From Bryum argenteum (lineage: Eukaryota; Streptophyta; Bryopsida; Bryales; Bryaceae), in assembly GCA_037043015.1 (NCBI GenBank), contig CM073331.1:5715305-5779304 (forward strand): 64,000 nt of DNA, written 5' to 3'. Position 1 is the first letter of the stretch. Each line of letters opens with the position of its first letter. The position numbers and the translations under genes were made by a program. The notes beneath the pieces are model-generated. The model made no database searches. It saw only the letters and a program-made list of their open reading frames with translations, and was not told the origin of the DNA. Below are positions 48,051-60,740 of the stretch, in pieces.

Positions 48051-49740
48051 CGAATTCGAAAGGATGCTATGACCATCATCCACAATCAAAGGTGCCCATT
48101 GATATGCATGTTGCAATTGAATATGTTTCTAAAATTGAATGAAAAAACGATAAATATTGAACATCTCAATTGGGACACATTTCGTGCACCCTCTAACAAA
48201 TTCTCGTCATTTTCTACTAGTGATAGTCTAGATCAACCGAATTCAAATGCTATGCTATGACCATCGTCCACAATTAAAGGTGCCGATTGGATATGCATGT
48301 TGCAATTGAGTACAATTCCAAAATTGAATGAAAAAACGATAAATATTGAAAACGCTCATCAATTTTGCAGGCGACTCGATCAGAGGCCACATTCTTTGAC
48401 TGAGCGGAATCATATCAAAAAAAATCAGGTAGATATATACAAAATATTCATCATACAAATGGCAGAGCAACTCCTTCCAAAGCTGGTCTCGTCTCCTTCC
48501 ATGCAAATGATTCTTCTCGGGGCATAAATTCGACCGAATTTTTCTCATGTCGGCCTTGTGTTGGCGTATATACCGAACATGGGTTACTACCGAACATTTA
48601 AAAAGTGACCCATTAGATTATTATTTTTAACTCCACCTTATGCATAGTACGATTGAGTAGGTTCCTAATATCAAAAGAATAAATCGAATGCAAATGATTC
48701 TTCTTGGAGCATAAATTCGACCGAATTTTTTCTCGTGTCGGCCTTGTGTTGGCGTATATACCGAACATGGGTTACTACCGAACATTTAAAAAGTGACCCA
48801 TTAGATTATTTTTTTAATCCACCTTGTGCATGGTACAATTGAGTTGTACGTTCCTAAAATCATCAAAAGAATAAATCTCAAACTGTCGAATAATACATTC
48901 TTTGACCGATATTCACACTCATATCAAGTTCGTCTACAAAAGTTTCATCATAAGAAAATGGCAGAGCGGGGCTTTTAAATTGGTCTCCTTGCATGCATTG
49001 GCCAATTCTTCTTTGGATTTAATTCGGACGATTTTTTTTTTCCCTATGTCGGCCCTCATGTTGGCCTTGTCGAAGTGAATGACCAATTCTATGACCATCA
49101 TTTACTTGGAAAAAGGCGTTGAGAGTATAATTACGGTGCCCCATTAGATTGCATGGTGCAATCAATCGCATCCCGGAAAAATAAATGAAAAGAATAAATT
49201 TTGGAGTCAATAGTCAAATAATACATTCTCTTTCGGAGCCAACAACCGTATTAACTTCCACTACAATGGATACCATAATACAATAACGGTGCTCACAAGC
49301 TACACGAATTTGATCCTTTGATTCTCGGGGTTTAAATTCGACAAAAAAAGAATCACATGGCGGCCTCATGTTGGCCATTAGATTTACTCCACTCGAGCAT
49401 GAGAATATACCCAAAAAGAGCAAGTAAATCTCAAGCCTTTAGTGAATAGTCAAAATAGTACATTCTTTGTCGGGAGCGCTCGGGTCGAAATCATATCACA
49501 TCCCGCTCGCTACCAACATGTAAACAAAATTTCCATGATGATAAATAGAAATGGCAGTCCGGTCTCCTTACATGCATTTGATTTTTTTTAAATTTTTTTT
49601 TTTTCCTCTCCGGGTATAAATTCGTCGAATTCTATTCACATGTCGGCCTCATGTTGGCGTTGTGCGAGTGAATGACATTCTATGACACCCGAGCACTTTT
49701 CCTCCACGAGAAATGATGGCCCGCCATTTCTCATGCATGC
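48051..49740. repeat. array of diverged ~170-190-bp repeats
   Basis: Several pairs of units in direct order: ATGACCATC(A/G)TCCACAAT with ATTGAATGAAAAAACGATAAA at 48070-48155 and 48255-48345; CGACCGAATTTTT with GTCGGCCTTGTGTTGGCG and GTTACTACCGAACATTTAAA at 48530-48610 and 48718-48795; later units keep TCGGCC(C/T)(C/T)ATGTTGGC at 49050, 49360 and 49645. It decays toward both ends. Confidence 0.65.
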
Positions 49741-50144
49741 AAAAGGCAATCGAGTTTAGTTTGTTGGGTGTGTGTGCAGCCTTTTCGTTCAAACGATTGT
49801 TGTCAAACTGAGTTCCCATTCAAACTTGCCAGGGTGTATTTCGCTAACACCAACATCAACATCGTCGGTCGGTGTCAGTCCAAGTGTGTCGTTGTTGGTT
49901 CTCTCACATACGATCAAAAGCAAAAAGAGGGGGGGAAAAAATGTTACGCTAGGATGTCGGGTTTTTACCTCCGACATGTGAGTACCCACTTGGAAATAAG
50001 CGACGTTCGAGAACTAGAAATAGAGGAACAATTGACATTATGTAAATTAACAAGTGAAATAATGTTTACATTTCCAAAAATTCAAAGAAATATGTTCTTC
50101 TTATATCATTGGACAAGAAGATGTTGGAATTTGTCTAAAATAAC
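49741..50144. other. no recognised gene
   Basis: A 154-codon frame spans 49768-50232, but it has no recognisable domain, runs into the inverted-repeat element and is probably chance. Confidence 0.4.
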
Positions 50145-50284
50145 CGTAACACACTTTCCGGTTTCTCGCCTATTCATTCAACAGGAGCTCCTATCTCGTA
50201 ATGCCCCCTCAAGAGAGGGGCTTACGGCATAATGCACCTTCTAGAATAAAAACCCGGGCAACCGAAACCGGAAAGTGTGTTACG
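50145..50284. repeat. 140-bp sequence with perfect 21-bp inverted ends
   Basis: CGTAACACACTTTCCGGTTTC at 50145-50165 and its exact reverse complement at 50264-50284. No target duplication is visible. The loop holds a smaller hairpin (CCCCCTCAAGAGAGGGG). Confidence 0.85.
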
Positions 50285-50993
50285 CTGTAGGAGCCCCCAA
50301 TGGAATACCCTCCCGTCGGGGGTTCCTGCTATACACAACAAGCAACTTTAGATAGGATATTTGTGTTACAACAATAAAACAAGTTGTGTGACCAACGAAT
50401 CAAGATCTTGTGATAAGTTCCTAGAACCATCTTATCCATTTCAAAAATGTGCATACTTTCTTAGGAATTGTGGATCGAAGCTGCATCGAAGCAAAAAATG
50501 AAGTGGGATTTTGAAATTTTATAGTAGAGTGGTCACGTAACCACAATGGAGCTATAGTAATCTTCACTCAGAAGAAGATAATAGCTTCCCATGCAATAGT
50601 ATCATGCACTTACTGGAGAGCGTCACTGTAGGGGCACCATTTTTAGGAACACGTATTGATCTCCAATTTTAGAAATTCATAATTCATTGTAGAAGAGTCC
50701 AGAAATGACAGTTCCACTTGCTCTATCTTTTCTACTGATTTTTCCCCATGCACAAAAAAATTGCTTGCACTTGTAACATCCCTATAAATTCCTTGCTCTC
50801 GAAAATTGACAACCTTATTATATGTCTAAAATAGTCATAGACACAATTTTCGAAACCACAACTCTAAAGGTGATGTTTGTGTTGCAATGAACAAGTTGTA
50901 AGAGACATCATTCCTCTTCTTACTAGTGACCAATGAACTCATAGAACCATGTTAGTATCAATTCCAAAAGTGTGCATAAATGCTCAGGAATTG
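50285..50993. other. no gene seen
   Basis: Two related blocks (about 50345-50480 and 50870-51000: GTTGCAA/ACAA...CAAGTTGT, CATAGAACCAT, TGTGCATA, GGAATTGTGGAT) suggest an old duplication. Confidence 0.4.
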
Positions 50994-51123
50994 TGGATTA
51001 AAGCGACAACCAAGGAAAATGGACTAAAGCGACAACCAAGGAAAATGGATTAAAGCAACAACCAAGGAAAATGGATTAAAGCAACAACCAAGGAAAATGG
51101 ATTAAAGCAACAACCAAGGAAAA
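50994..51123. repeat. 26-bp minisatellite, 5 units
   Basis: Five near-perfect copies of TGGATTAAAGCAACAACC followed by AAGGAAAA (130 bp). Confidence 0.95.
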
Positions 51124-52492
51124 TGGCGTAGGAGATTAGGAACCTACACAAACATGGAGTAATCATGAAGTTTTGAATCGAGATGGATGGCAGATTGTCC
51201 TGCTTTTCCTTTCCGATGGTACTTCAATTATCTCATTCCGGATTGAAGGGGCGGGTTTAAGGGCATGTCCGGCTTTCACGGCTCGGTCAACGATGCAACC
51301 TCACTTTGTTTGCGTCTCTTGCAAGCGATGGAAGGGTGGATGGCCAGTTTCCACTTCAACTAAACTGGCTAAAGTGCTGCCGATGCTCAGATAATGTTTC
51401 CCCCAAGTACCTTGGACAAATTGTTGACATAGTCAAAATACACATCGGAAATCAATTGTTTCAATCGAAATAAAAAAAATGTCCCCACTTGTGACAAAAA
51501 GGAATTCAATTTAAAAGTGTACTCTTTTTGGTCAACTTGACCCAATTGTTTGTATTTTGACTACGGTAACCGATGCACACATCAATCTAAGTGATTCATG
51601 TGCGGATTAAATGTACACCCACTACTTATCATAGAAATAGTGCGATCGAAGAAGAATAAAGAAAAAAAGAGCACTAAATCGACGACGGGGAGGAATTTTG
51701 AGGTGTTCTCTAGTTATGTCGTACATTTTGATTGTCTTTCGAAGAAAATACTTTTGTCATATGTAACTTTCTCTACTTGTCCTTGGATTTAGGAATTCAT
51801 TATTCTCAAGTTCGAAAATCATCCTCTAAGTGATACTTTAATTATTTTCTAAAGCATTATGAAAACCAAAGTCTCTCTAAAGTATGCTTATGGACGAAAT
51901 ATCTTCTTGAAAATGTTAGACAATAACCGTTTTCTTCGTGCAAGCACCGCGGTTCACGTTTCAAAAATTCCACGGGGAGAACAAAAAATTGCCAAGTGTC
52001 AAAAATGATTTGTGTCGCCTCATCATAGAATCGTACGATTTTATGTAACCAAACTCCGTCTCAATATCTTCTCATGTGCTTAGAATGACATAGCAGAAGC
52101 TTTTTTTTCAAATCCGGTCGGAACCCTTATTGCACGCACCGCCCATCATACCGCAATGCATGGCAACAGAGCATGTGTCACGATACGGGCATACGCAATA
52201 GTACCGCAAAGACAGACATTTGACTGCTATTTAGTCAGTTGGACTGAGAAAAAAAAAAAAAAAAAAAAAAAACTTCAAAAAATTTATATCATAAAATTGT
52301 GTCTGGCGAGTCAAACAAATTATTTTGTGATTGAACACCGCGATGTTTACTATTCATGCACAGAGAGGGGGCAGGGGCAGGGGCAGGGGCAGGGTGGTGG
52401 GGACCATATGCTATGCATATATGGGACCGTGATAATAACAAATTAAATTTAAAATCATGACCATCCATGAAGAAGAAGATACTTGTGTCAGT

Positions 52493-52557
<65 letters not shown>

Positions 52558-53058
52558 TCCTCTTTTTTCTTAAATGTCAGGTGTACAACTTCTTCTCCCC
52601 TCGGTCAAAGGAAAACTCGCACCTTTTTGAGGAAAGTACGGTGGACCGGGACGGATGAACCACCACTCTTGTACTCGACCCACACCACCACTTGTGTAAG
52701 GAGCGATCGCAATATGAGTGTTCGAAGTTGGGTACGCTTTCCTTTTGACTCCTCATTTGAATCTTGGGTCACACCATCTAGAGCACATAAAAAGGGGTTA
52801 GTAGTCACATCATTGTTGTTATGATGCTTTTGGGCACAAACATCTAAGGATGATAGTGTACCTCAAAAAATAATTTGAAGTTCTTCTAAAGAAACTACAA
52901 AGTTAAGGTTTTCTATCTTCACGGTAAAAGAATATTGATATCATTACTACGTAGTGACTAAGAATTTATTCTTTTTGTGCCACAAATAAAGGGAATCTTG
53001 ATGAGAATACAAGAGCTTCCTCTGCCATGTCCGGAGACTAAACTACAACTTATCGAAG
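51124..53058. other. no gene; simple repeats
   Basis: Holds a poly-A tract at about 52249-52271, four to five (GGGGCA) units at 52366-52394 and a poly-T tract with one C at 52495-52558. No coding signal. Confidence 0.5.
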
Positions 53059-53426
53059 TTAACCCTTGAACACCCATGGGGTCTGAAACAGGCAGCCCAA
53101 AATTGGATCACAACATCTTTTGAACTGGGGCATCATGAATAGTGCACTTTTTGAACAAGGGCATCATGAATGCACCAATCGATGATGAGCTTGCAACCTC
53201 CTACAAGGTTATGTACAACCCCAACCAACCTACCACAATCCTTTCAAAGCACACAAAATCATTCATACAAATTGTGATTTGAATTGTGGAATTTCACTTT
53301 TTGAATGCATCAGAAGAAGGTGACCAGCTTAACATCAAATTATAAGTGAAATGTTGGAGCTACAGGGAAGATTCTAGATTCTGTTGGAATCATGCCCCCG
53401 GGCTTGCTTGGGCGTTTAAGGGTTAA
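53059..53426 (+). mobile_element. TTAA element, family A, 360 bp
   Basis: TTAA/CCCTTGAACACCCATGGGG at the left and CCCCCGGGCTTGCTTGGGCG...TTTAAGGG/TTAA at the right, with intact TTAA on both sides. The interior is the reverse-oriented counterpart of 16715-17017 (GATCACAACATCTTTTG, GATGAGCTTGCAACC, AACCTACCACAATCCTTTC). No coding sequence. Confidence 0.85.
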
Positions 53427-56400
53427 AAGAGGAGATTTTCATTGTAAGAAGAGTTAAATTGTTCATAGACATGTTTACTTTCTTCTACAAAAAGCCATAC
53501 ATGTAACTTCTTATTAATTGAAGGTCCAAAATTCTGAAAGTAAATAAAGGTGAATAATAAAGGTCTCTCAATGTTGCACATTAGAAAAAAATAATAATAA
53601 TTCCAAAAATGCTTACCTTGGAACTAGCCCAGATTCTTGGATGTCTCCTGTGGGGGGAAGAAGGGCCCTCCTCCTAACGCATCAATTGCCAATTTAATTG
53701 TTAAGAATCATCCTATGAAGTATATTCATCTAACCAAATATATGAATTCGATTTGTTTTCAATTAAAATTGTAAATACTGGTACAATAAATAAAAAAGGG
53801 GTTATTGTAGCATATACCTGAGAAAAGAACAAAAGGCTCACTGAATGGAGTAAACTGCCAATGCCAAAAGGGGAGATTATGGTGCCACCTCTATAGCAAC
53901 ATTGACTTGGTATGTTTGGAGTGGGCAAGTGGCACCTCCCATCTCTACATGCATAAATTGTCAATTTTACTTTGGTGAGAATAAATAGACTAGAGTACCC
54001 TCCTGGCCAGCCTGTGTTCTAATTTGAACTCCCTCCATCTGGTCATTTTGGCATCAAATTTTGATCCATAAGCTCCAAGCTCCAAAGTATTCCTGCAATT
54101 TCGAAGCTCATCAAGGAACTTCATAGAAAGAAAGAGAAGAAGAATGAAATCCAAGCCGAGTATTGGGTTGGATGTTTGCAAGAGAGAAAAGAAAAGAAAT
54201 AAAAACGATGGCCTTGAAAGGAGGGTGCCAATTTCATCACTAATCTAGAATGTTAGCACCAAATAAGGACAACCTCTCTCAGAATGAATAAAAGAGTAGT
54301 TTCAACGTGCTTGAGAGATAATGAATGTGTCATTCTTCTAAAGTGTTAGTATCACATAACTTGTTCATTGGAACTTGTTTTTTTGTTTTAGCTAATCACT
54401 ACAATAGCAAGCTCTTGTTTTCCATCATGACTCTTTTCACAACTCAGTTATTGCAGTGAATCATAAGTGCCAAGATCAAATCATTACGCTTACGTGTCTA
54501 CTCGTTCGCTCTGCACATACCACATACACAGTAGTGAATTTTCTTTGTAAAAAAAAATTCTTTCGGCATTTCAACCGTAGTGTTCTATCATCACAAGATG
54601 ACATAACTAGGACAAGGTATTGTAATGACAATCCTAGAAGTATTAGAAACCATATTGCACCTATTATCAAGTTTTATAAAAAGGACACTCTTATTGCAAA
54701 TACACTTGTTTCCCATTAAATCTTTTTGGAACACATTTTACTCACCCCCTTTGGAGATGGTATTTTCAAATGATGTGTGAACCTTCCTTTTGAAAATACC
54801 TCTCATCCTCACGAGATTTATATACCCTTAACAATTACGTCATTGCAAGGGACTTAAATAAGCCATCCTGGTTGCCATAGTATTTTCAATCCTCCTTCCA
54901 GCCACAGAGACATTTTTTAAAAGCTTTCTGTAACCACCAAAGAGCCATTTCGGGAGCAATGGAGGTTACATTCTCTAAGTCCAGGTAGATTGAGATCCTA
55001 TTTGAAAGGAAGCAGAAGGGGCAGAGAAACCTCTTGGTTAGCCAAAAACATAGGCATAAAATATTCCATGATTTTCTGTAGTTAAAAAATGATTATTTTT
55101 ATGACTTATTTTGTAATTAGCAAAGCACTATAGCCTTGAGGGAAGGAGGAGGAAGGGGACCAATCTCACCCCCTTGACAAATAAAATTGCAGCCAACACC
55201 CTGGTAGTATCATGCTTTTTCTAGTGTACTACCCCCATACTAGTACCCTCCAGTCAATATCCCTTGACCCAACCAGATAAGCTGCCTGACATTCCCAATC
55301 ATTAACAACCAGAGAATAATAATATTTTTATTTTTGATTTTACTTCATCCTTTCTAATTGGCTCCTAATCCCACCCTTAGTACACACCCCATTTGCGTCA
55401 TGGTTTCTAATTCTGCCATTCTAAAGACTTTGACTCTCGCTTGATAACTTTTCTTAGAGGCTCTGTTTGTTGAAAATACTCTTATTCTAATGATGGTGCA
55501 AAGTCCAACTTACACTGTGGTCAAACCCCAATTCTACCCATTTGTCTCAAAAAAAAAAAAAAAAAAAAAAACCCCAATTCTACAACCCTTGTGAGGCATG
55601 ATGGCAGCCAGAATTTATTTTAAGTGATTAGAAGTGAGAATTGTCTTATAGATTAGTTAATATTTCAGTATAGACATCTCATGTATTAACTATTCTTTTT
55701 AGTTTTTGACATTGTACGTAAACATCAAACCGAAGGCTGTATCTATGATTCAGTTGTTTAGAAGCCTAAAAAAACCATATTTTCAGCTCTTACCAGATCT
55801 TGATGTTGTGGTACATTTCGGCTTTGTAGTATACCTGTAAATGACACAATAGAGTTTATTACTAAAGAAACTCAATGATGGTGTCATCCTAGAATCATCC
55901 TCTGCCGCAGTGAAATCTTCTACATGGTATAACTCTTTTCTCTAGTGACAGGTGGTGTAGTGCCTCATTACTTTACGATAAGATATCTTTATCATGAAAT
56001 GATCTTTTCTTTGTCGCAGTTAGAAATTGAATTTCTCTGGTAACAGGAAGGTAAGTACTGTTTACCGTTTACAGTAGCCAAGTCCAAGATCTAGCAATGG
56101 ATTCGTAAGCTGTGTAATAATATTCCAGGGCTCTGTACAGGTCCAAAATACATGAAGAAGGCTGAGGAGATCTGCGAAGTAAATGAAGATAATCAGTAGC
56201 TTTTGCTGGCAATCTCAAATGCAGAAATCTCAACGTGCTGAGTGGAGCAGAGAGGCATTACTGAAAGCATGGGGAGTGCACCGGCCAACACATGCAACGC
56301 CCTCGCCTGCGCCCACACGAGCCATCCTTTCAGTGGAAGGAAGCAAGGAGGGAAACATCGTTCATCCATGTCAGAATGACTGATGCACTTTCCTATTCAG

Positions 56401-57355
56401 AATCCACAGGCCCAAAAATAGTCACAACATTCATCGGTGTCAGTCTCCTCACAAAAAGACAGCTTACTAGACAGTTGCTGTTCAGCAGACTCTGACAACA
56501 ATAGCCACTTCGTTTTTAACAAAGGTCAGTTGCTTGAGTCACAATCGAGATAACAAAGATCAGCTACTTGAATCATTAGAGGATAGGGTATTCAACTATC
56601 AACTGCTTGAATCATAAGAGTATCGATCACAGGAGAATTCAATGGACAATCAGTTGCATGATCAGAATCGGGTATACAAACATCAGCTCACAAGAGAATT
56701 GAGTACACAAAGATGAGATGCTTGAGTGCCATACCAGAGAATAAACAGAACAAGTGACAAGCGGGTCATGCCTGCCTTTGGTTTATCAAGAGGTCAAAAG
56801 TTTTACAATATTTTTTGATTGCTTTCCGTTGCGCATTTGTCAAGGAAGCTCTCAGTCAGTAGGGGTTTTTCTCTTTTCTCATCCTCGCTCTCATTTTTCT
56901 GCGGGTGACTGCCAGTTATTAGCAAACCGAACATATTTTTGGGGGTGTTCCCTTTTGTACAGTACAACATCTGTTAGTAAGTTGTTTTTTTCTGAGTTGC
57001 CATCACTACTCTAATAAATTATAGAGAGGTCATTGGTGCCTCAAACACGGTCTCGCACACGAAGAAGAACATCTCTTCTTACTTGATTGCAGCTCCACAG
57101 CACATTGCTGAACAAATCTCAAACTGTCGACACAACCGCAGAACTATCTTTGCTCACAGTCCTTGGTTACGCTAGGGTCAGATCAGTCGATGGCATCACG
57201 TGATTACACACTGCAGCATTTAAACAAACCACCAATTAGCTCAAGAGCTTCTAAACATAAAAAACAGAGAATGGAATTGAGAAAGATCATTACCTCTAAC
57301 AGGCAGGCGATGGCGATAAAGGTAAAGATAAAAAGTGATGAAGCTCAAAAAAGTG
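53427..57355. other. long spacer, no gene recognised
   Basis: AT-rich to about 56150, then moderately GC-richer toward the cyclin gene. A poly-A tract lies at about 55549-55571. Short duplications of CAGCTNCTTGAATCA occur at about 56525-56650. No reading frame has a recognisable domain. Confidence 0.4.
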
Positions 57356-59091
57356 TCAGCACGGCTTCGCATCCTTGAAAAATTCTGATACTAGTACTGG
57401 AGGTGTCAACGTTGCCACATTCTTAAACTGCAAATTCCAACAACGAGGTGATCAGAATGAGGTAATCGAAATTGGTGTGTAAACAGAGAGATGAAGACGA
57501 AAATGTAAGTACCTTATGTTGTCGGTACTTATCGCGGATGGCAGGGAGGGTACAATTTTGGGTGTTTACTTGAAGTTCATGGATAGCTCTGACGCACTTT
57601 TCGAGTTCCGAAGCCCTGTAGCCAGTGTAATGCACAAGAGTAGCGTCCCAGGGATGCACAGAAGGCTCCAGAGTGAGCTTGGAAAGGTAGACGACGGAGG
57701 CAGCTACAATAGAAGGGATGTAACCTAGAAACCCATACTCCAATAAGGTAAGCTCCGAGAGGTAGTTCCCTAGAAAGCCCAGCACTAGCGCTGGAGCTTC
57801 GCAACTAACGGACGCGGCTCGCAGGAACCGTCTGAGGAAGCTCTTGGTGGTCGGTGTTGTGAGTTCAAACTTCAACTCCTTGAGAACTGTCCTCTCCATC
57901 TCTAACACCTGCTCCAACAGTAGTTGCTAATTAGGGTTTCCGGAAAGGACGGTGTTATCAATTTTTGATTGAGCGAGCTCTCAAATTATTACTCTACCTC
58001 TTCCCGTTGGTATGTGTTGTCGGTGATGTAGCAAAACTCCTCCACTTGTGGTGCACAAATCTCTTCGTACTTAGCTGCGATGAGCATGCAGGAAACACCT
58101 AAGAGCTGAAGCCGTTGACGAGTAACAGTATTGGAAGATAGGAACCGATCAATGTAAGCCACTGTTAAGTAAAGCGTGTCTGCAACAAGCTTGTACTCTT
58201 CCGCTACCTCAACTAACCAATCGATGAGAATTCCTCGCATACTCGGGGTTATGTCTTTCTGCATTGTCTCCATGAAGTTCGTCGTGGGCCTTCGTTTAAT
58301 CTGCAATCAAGCGCGCTCGTTAATACAAGCACCGTTGATAAGAGGAATGTAATGAACGTAGAGAAAGTCACGATTCTCACTTCCGCCATCCGGAGGTGCA
58401 TGTAGATGTCCGCGGCGTACGTGCTGCACATTTGCGGGTCACTGTGGTCATTGTCAATGTCGTGAAACGCCAATCCATTCGACCACGACGCAGTCTCACA
58501 GTTCTTGAACAAGTCGCCTTGCTTCACGCGGTCCCTGGCTTCTTTCGATATAAAGAGAGTCTGCGTAGTCCGTCGCTCGAGTGACGCAATGGCCGAGGAG
58601 CTACTCCCTGATACAGCTTCGGAATCCGATGGCTCATCAACGTCTTCAGCCACACAAACACTGCCTTCAACTGCACAGGCACTGTCTTCGACCGCACCGG
58701 CACTGTCTTCAACCGCACCGGCACTGGGAACACAGGTAATCTCATCAGCAGGGACGATGATGGCATTCTCATCGCCTTCAGCAATTGCTTTCAATTGGCA
58801 TGACTTAGAACACTCCTCGACGACGACGACGACGGGAAGGGCTTGATTGACGAGGCTAGAGATGTCGGTAAGAGGCGCGCGCTTTCCGGACGACGACGAC
58901 GAAGATTGAACAGGGCGCTTGCGAGGGTGAAGGACAGTGCTACCGGAACGCGAATCGTCGTTCGCCGATCGCTTGCTGGCCGCCCGCGTCTGTCGCACAT
59001 TCTCCGGAACCGGAACCACACCCACACTACTCACTGCGGTGTTACTCCTCGACCGAAACACGCGCTTGCTCTGAACTCCTTCCCCTGCCAT
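57356..59091 (-). CDS. CYCA: A-type cyclin
   Basis: Exons 59091-58381, 58300-57998, 57908-57513 and 57427-57356 join at phase 0 into 493 residues. The N-terminal region is basic and serine-rich with a destruction box RAPLTDISS at about 71-79. The cyclin box begins near 238-260 with MCSTYAADIYMHLR and MRGILIDWLVEV. LVEVAEEYKLVADTLYLTV is the A-type signature; the second cyclin fold follows (LKFELTTPTTKSFLRRFL...). The protein activates CDKs in S phase to mitosis in the nucleus and is destroyed through its D-box. Between the D-box and the cyclin box is a run of ten-residue repeats (AVEDSAGAVEDSACAVEGS). The start is the ATG before AGEGVQSK; the frame is open a little further upstream but without another ATG that I can see. 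Confidence 0.94.
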
Positions 59092-59850
59092 CGCTCCCCT
59101 CCTCAATCTCACCCCTCTCGACCCCAATACATCAAGTCACCACCACAGTCGGTTCCGTCTACAAACCTTTGATCACATTATCCAAAGAACGCCAAGGGAA
59201 GGTCCGAAAAATCAGCAATACTCTCGGAGTGAGCGAGGGATGAGGAGGAGGAGGAGGCTCGAGCACGGAGCTTGAGTGGGGCTGCTCAGGAATGCGAATG
59301 AGGGATTGAGAGTGATATAAGCTGGCGGGGTGAGCCTGGTTTGCCGCCTTGGTAGCGATGGCGATGGTGATGGTTGTATGGCGGGCTATGGGATGATTTC
59401 TGCTGCGAGAGACCAGTTTGTAGTTTGTGGGTATGTGCATGGATCGATGTGATGGCGATGGTGGGGACAGTGATGGATTAACAGAATTGGGGGCGATAAA
59501 AAAAAATAAGAATTCAAATAATCGCAAAGAAGAAAGTCGAAATTTGAAGTTCATGCAGCATGCGTTCTGTGCGTGATGAACGAAGACTGTTCATGATCGA
59601 AGACCGGAAGCGCCTGACCACGACGACCTTCGCCGTCTCTTTTCTTTTGCCACTTGGTCTTTCTTTTTCTTTCTCATTCTCCGGGCTCTTTCTGCGGGCG
59701 ATGAATGTTCATTGGATCTTCTTCTGTCTTTTTCTTCCTCAAGAAGTTTTGCACTACTCTAGACTACATCCTCAAGTATACAGGTAAACTCTTTGGGTTT
59801 GCGGGGAAGGGTCAATTTCACTTCCCAACATATTGCAAGAGTTTTCAACT
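59092..59850. promoter_or_regulatory. upstream region of the cyclin gene
   Basis: GC-richer than the surroundings as far as about 59480. Likely 5' UTR and promoter of the cyclin. I could not pick out a convincing mitosis-specific element by eye. A pyrimidine-rich stretch lies at 59640-59745. Confidence 0.35.
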
Positions 59851-60073
59851 CGCCACTACAGGGCCCTGACTGGCCACTATAGAGGCCCCTGAACTTGCCA
59901 CTATAAGGGCCCCTGATTGGCCACTACAAAGGCCCCTGAACTTGCCACTACAAGGGCCCCTGACTGGACACTATAGAGGCCCCTGAACTTGCCATTTTAG
60001 GGCCCCTTGAACTTGCGACTATAGGGGCCCTTGACTCGCCACTATAGGGGCCCTTGACTCGCCAAGTGTAGAG
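59851..60073. repeat. 23-24-bp minisatellite, ~9 units, GGGCCC-rich
   Basis: Units CCACTATA(G/A)(A/G)GGCCCCTGA(A/C)T(T/G)G, alternating TGAACTTG and TGACTGG endings, so a 47-bp higher-order dimer is visible over most of the array. Confidence 0.9.
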
Positions 60074-60740
60074 ACTCTCAAACTTTTGGGAACCTATTTA
60101 AGTTCTACCCAACTATGTTGTAATCCTCGATTATTATGAATTTTGGAAAGATTTGAATCGGCCTTTGGAAAAACCGCAAAACTTTTGGACTTTTAAACTC
60201 GAGATTCTTCAACCTTTGTCATAGTATAGGAGAGTTCATAACGGTGTGAAATGTAGGATGGACATTTAAAAGGAAACGTTGCCAAAGGGTGTGGATTCAA
60301 GAGGCTTGTTGAATGTTCAACAACCCCTCTTCTCTCGATACATTTGGTATGACCTATTAGAGCAATCTAAACGGACTAGCGACAAAAATGGCTAGATGTA
60401 TGCCAATAGAAGGGTTGCTAAATGTGGCACTTATTTGAATCCAAGCCCTTCCATAGTCATTCTATATTCCTCTCTCTACCACACTCTGACGAAAGTAAAG
60501 AAGTACTGGAAGTTTAAAAGTTTTGTGACTTTTCCAATATGCGAAGTAAAATCATCCAAATTCAAGTCAATGGAAGTACACGCGCAAAGGGTTGGATTGG
60601 TAGCTGAATAAGTAGCAAAGCTTGGAGAGATGCTACCTTTGGCTAATTCTTCTATTTGGCAAGTCCACAAAGATGTCGAGTTTAATAGCCATTCCATTGG
60701 TAAAGAAAAATTGCTTATGTCTAGCTACATTAGCCATTCT
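60074..60740. other. no gene seen
   Basis: AT-rich, without recognised element or coding signal. Confidence 0.4.

Noticed and set aside
49768-50232. 154-codon frame as a novel gene
   Set aside because: No domain, no splice partners, and it ends inside an inverted-repeat sequence.
52366-52394. GGGGCA repeat as a regulatory G-quadruplex
   Set aside because: Could fold, but it lies far from any gene found and is only a short simple repeat.
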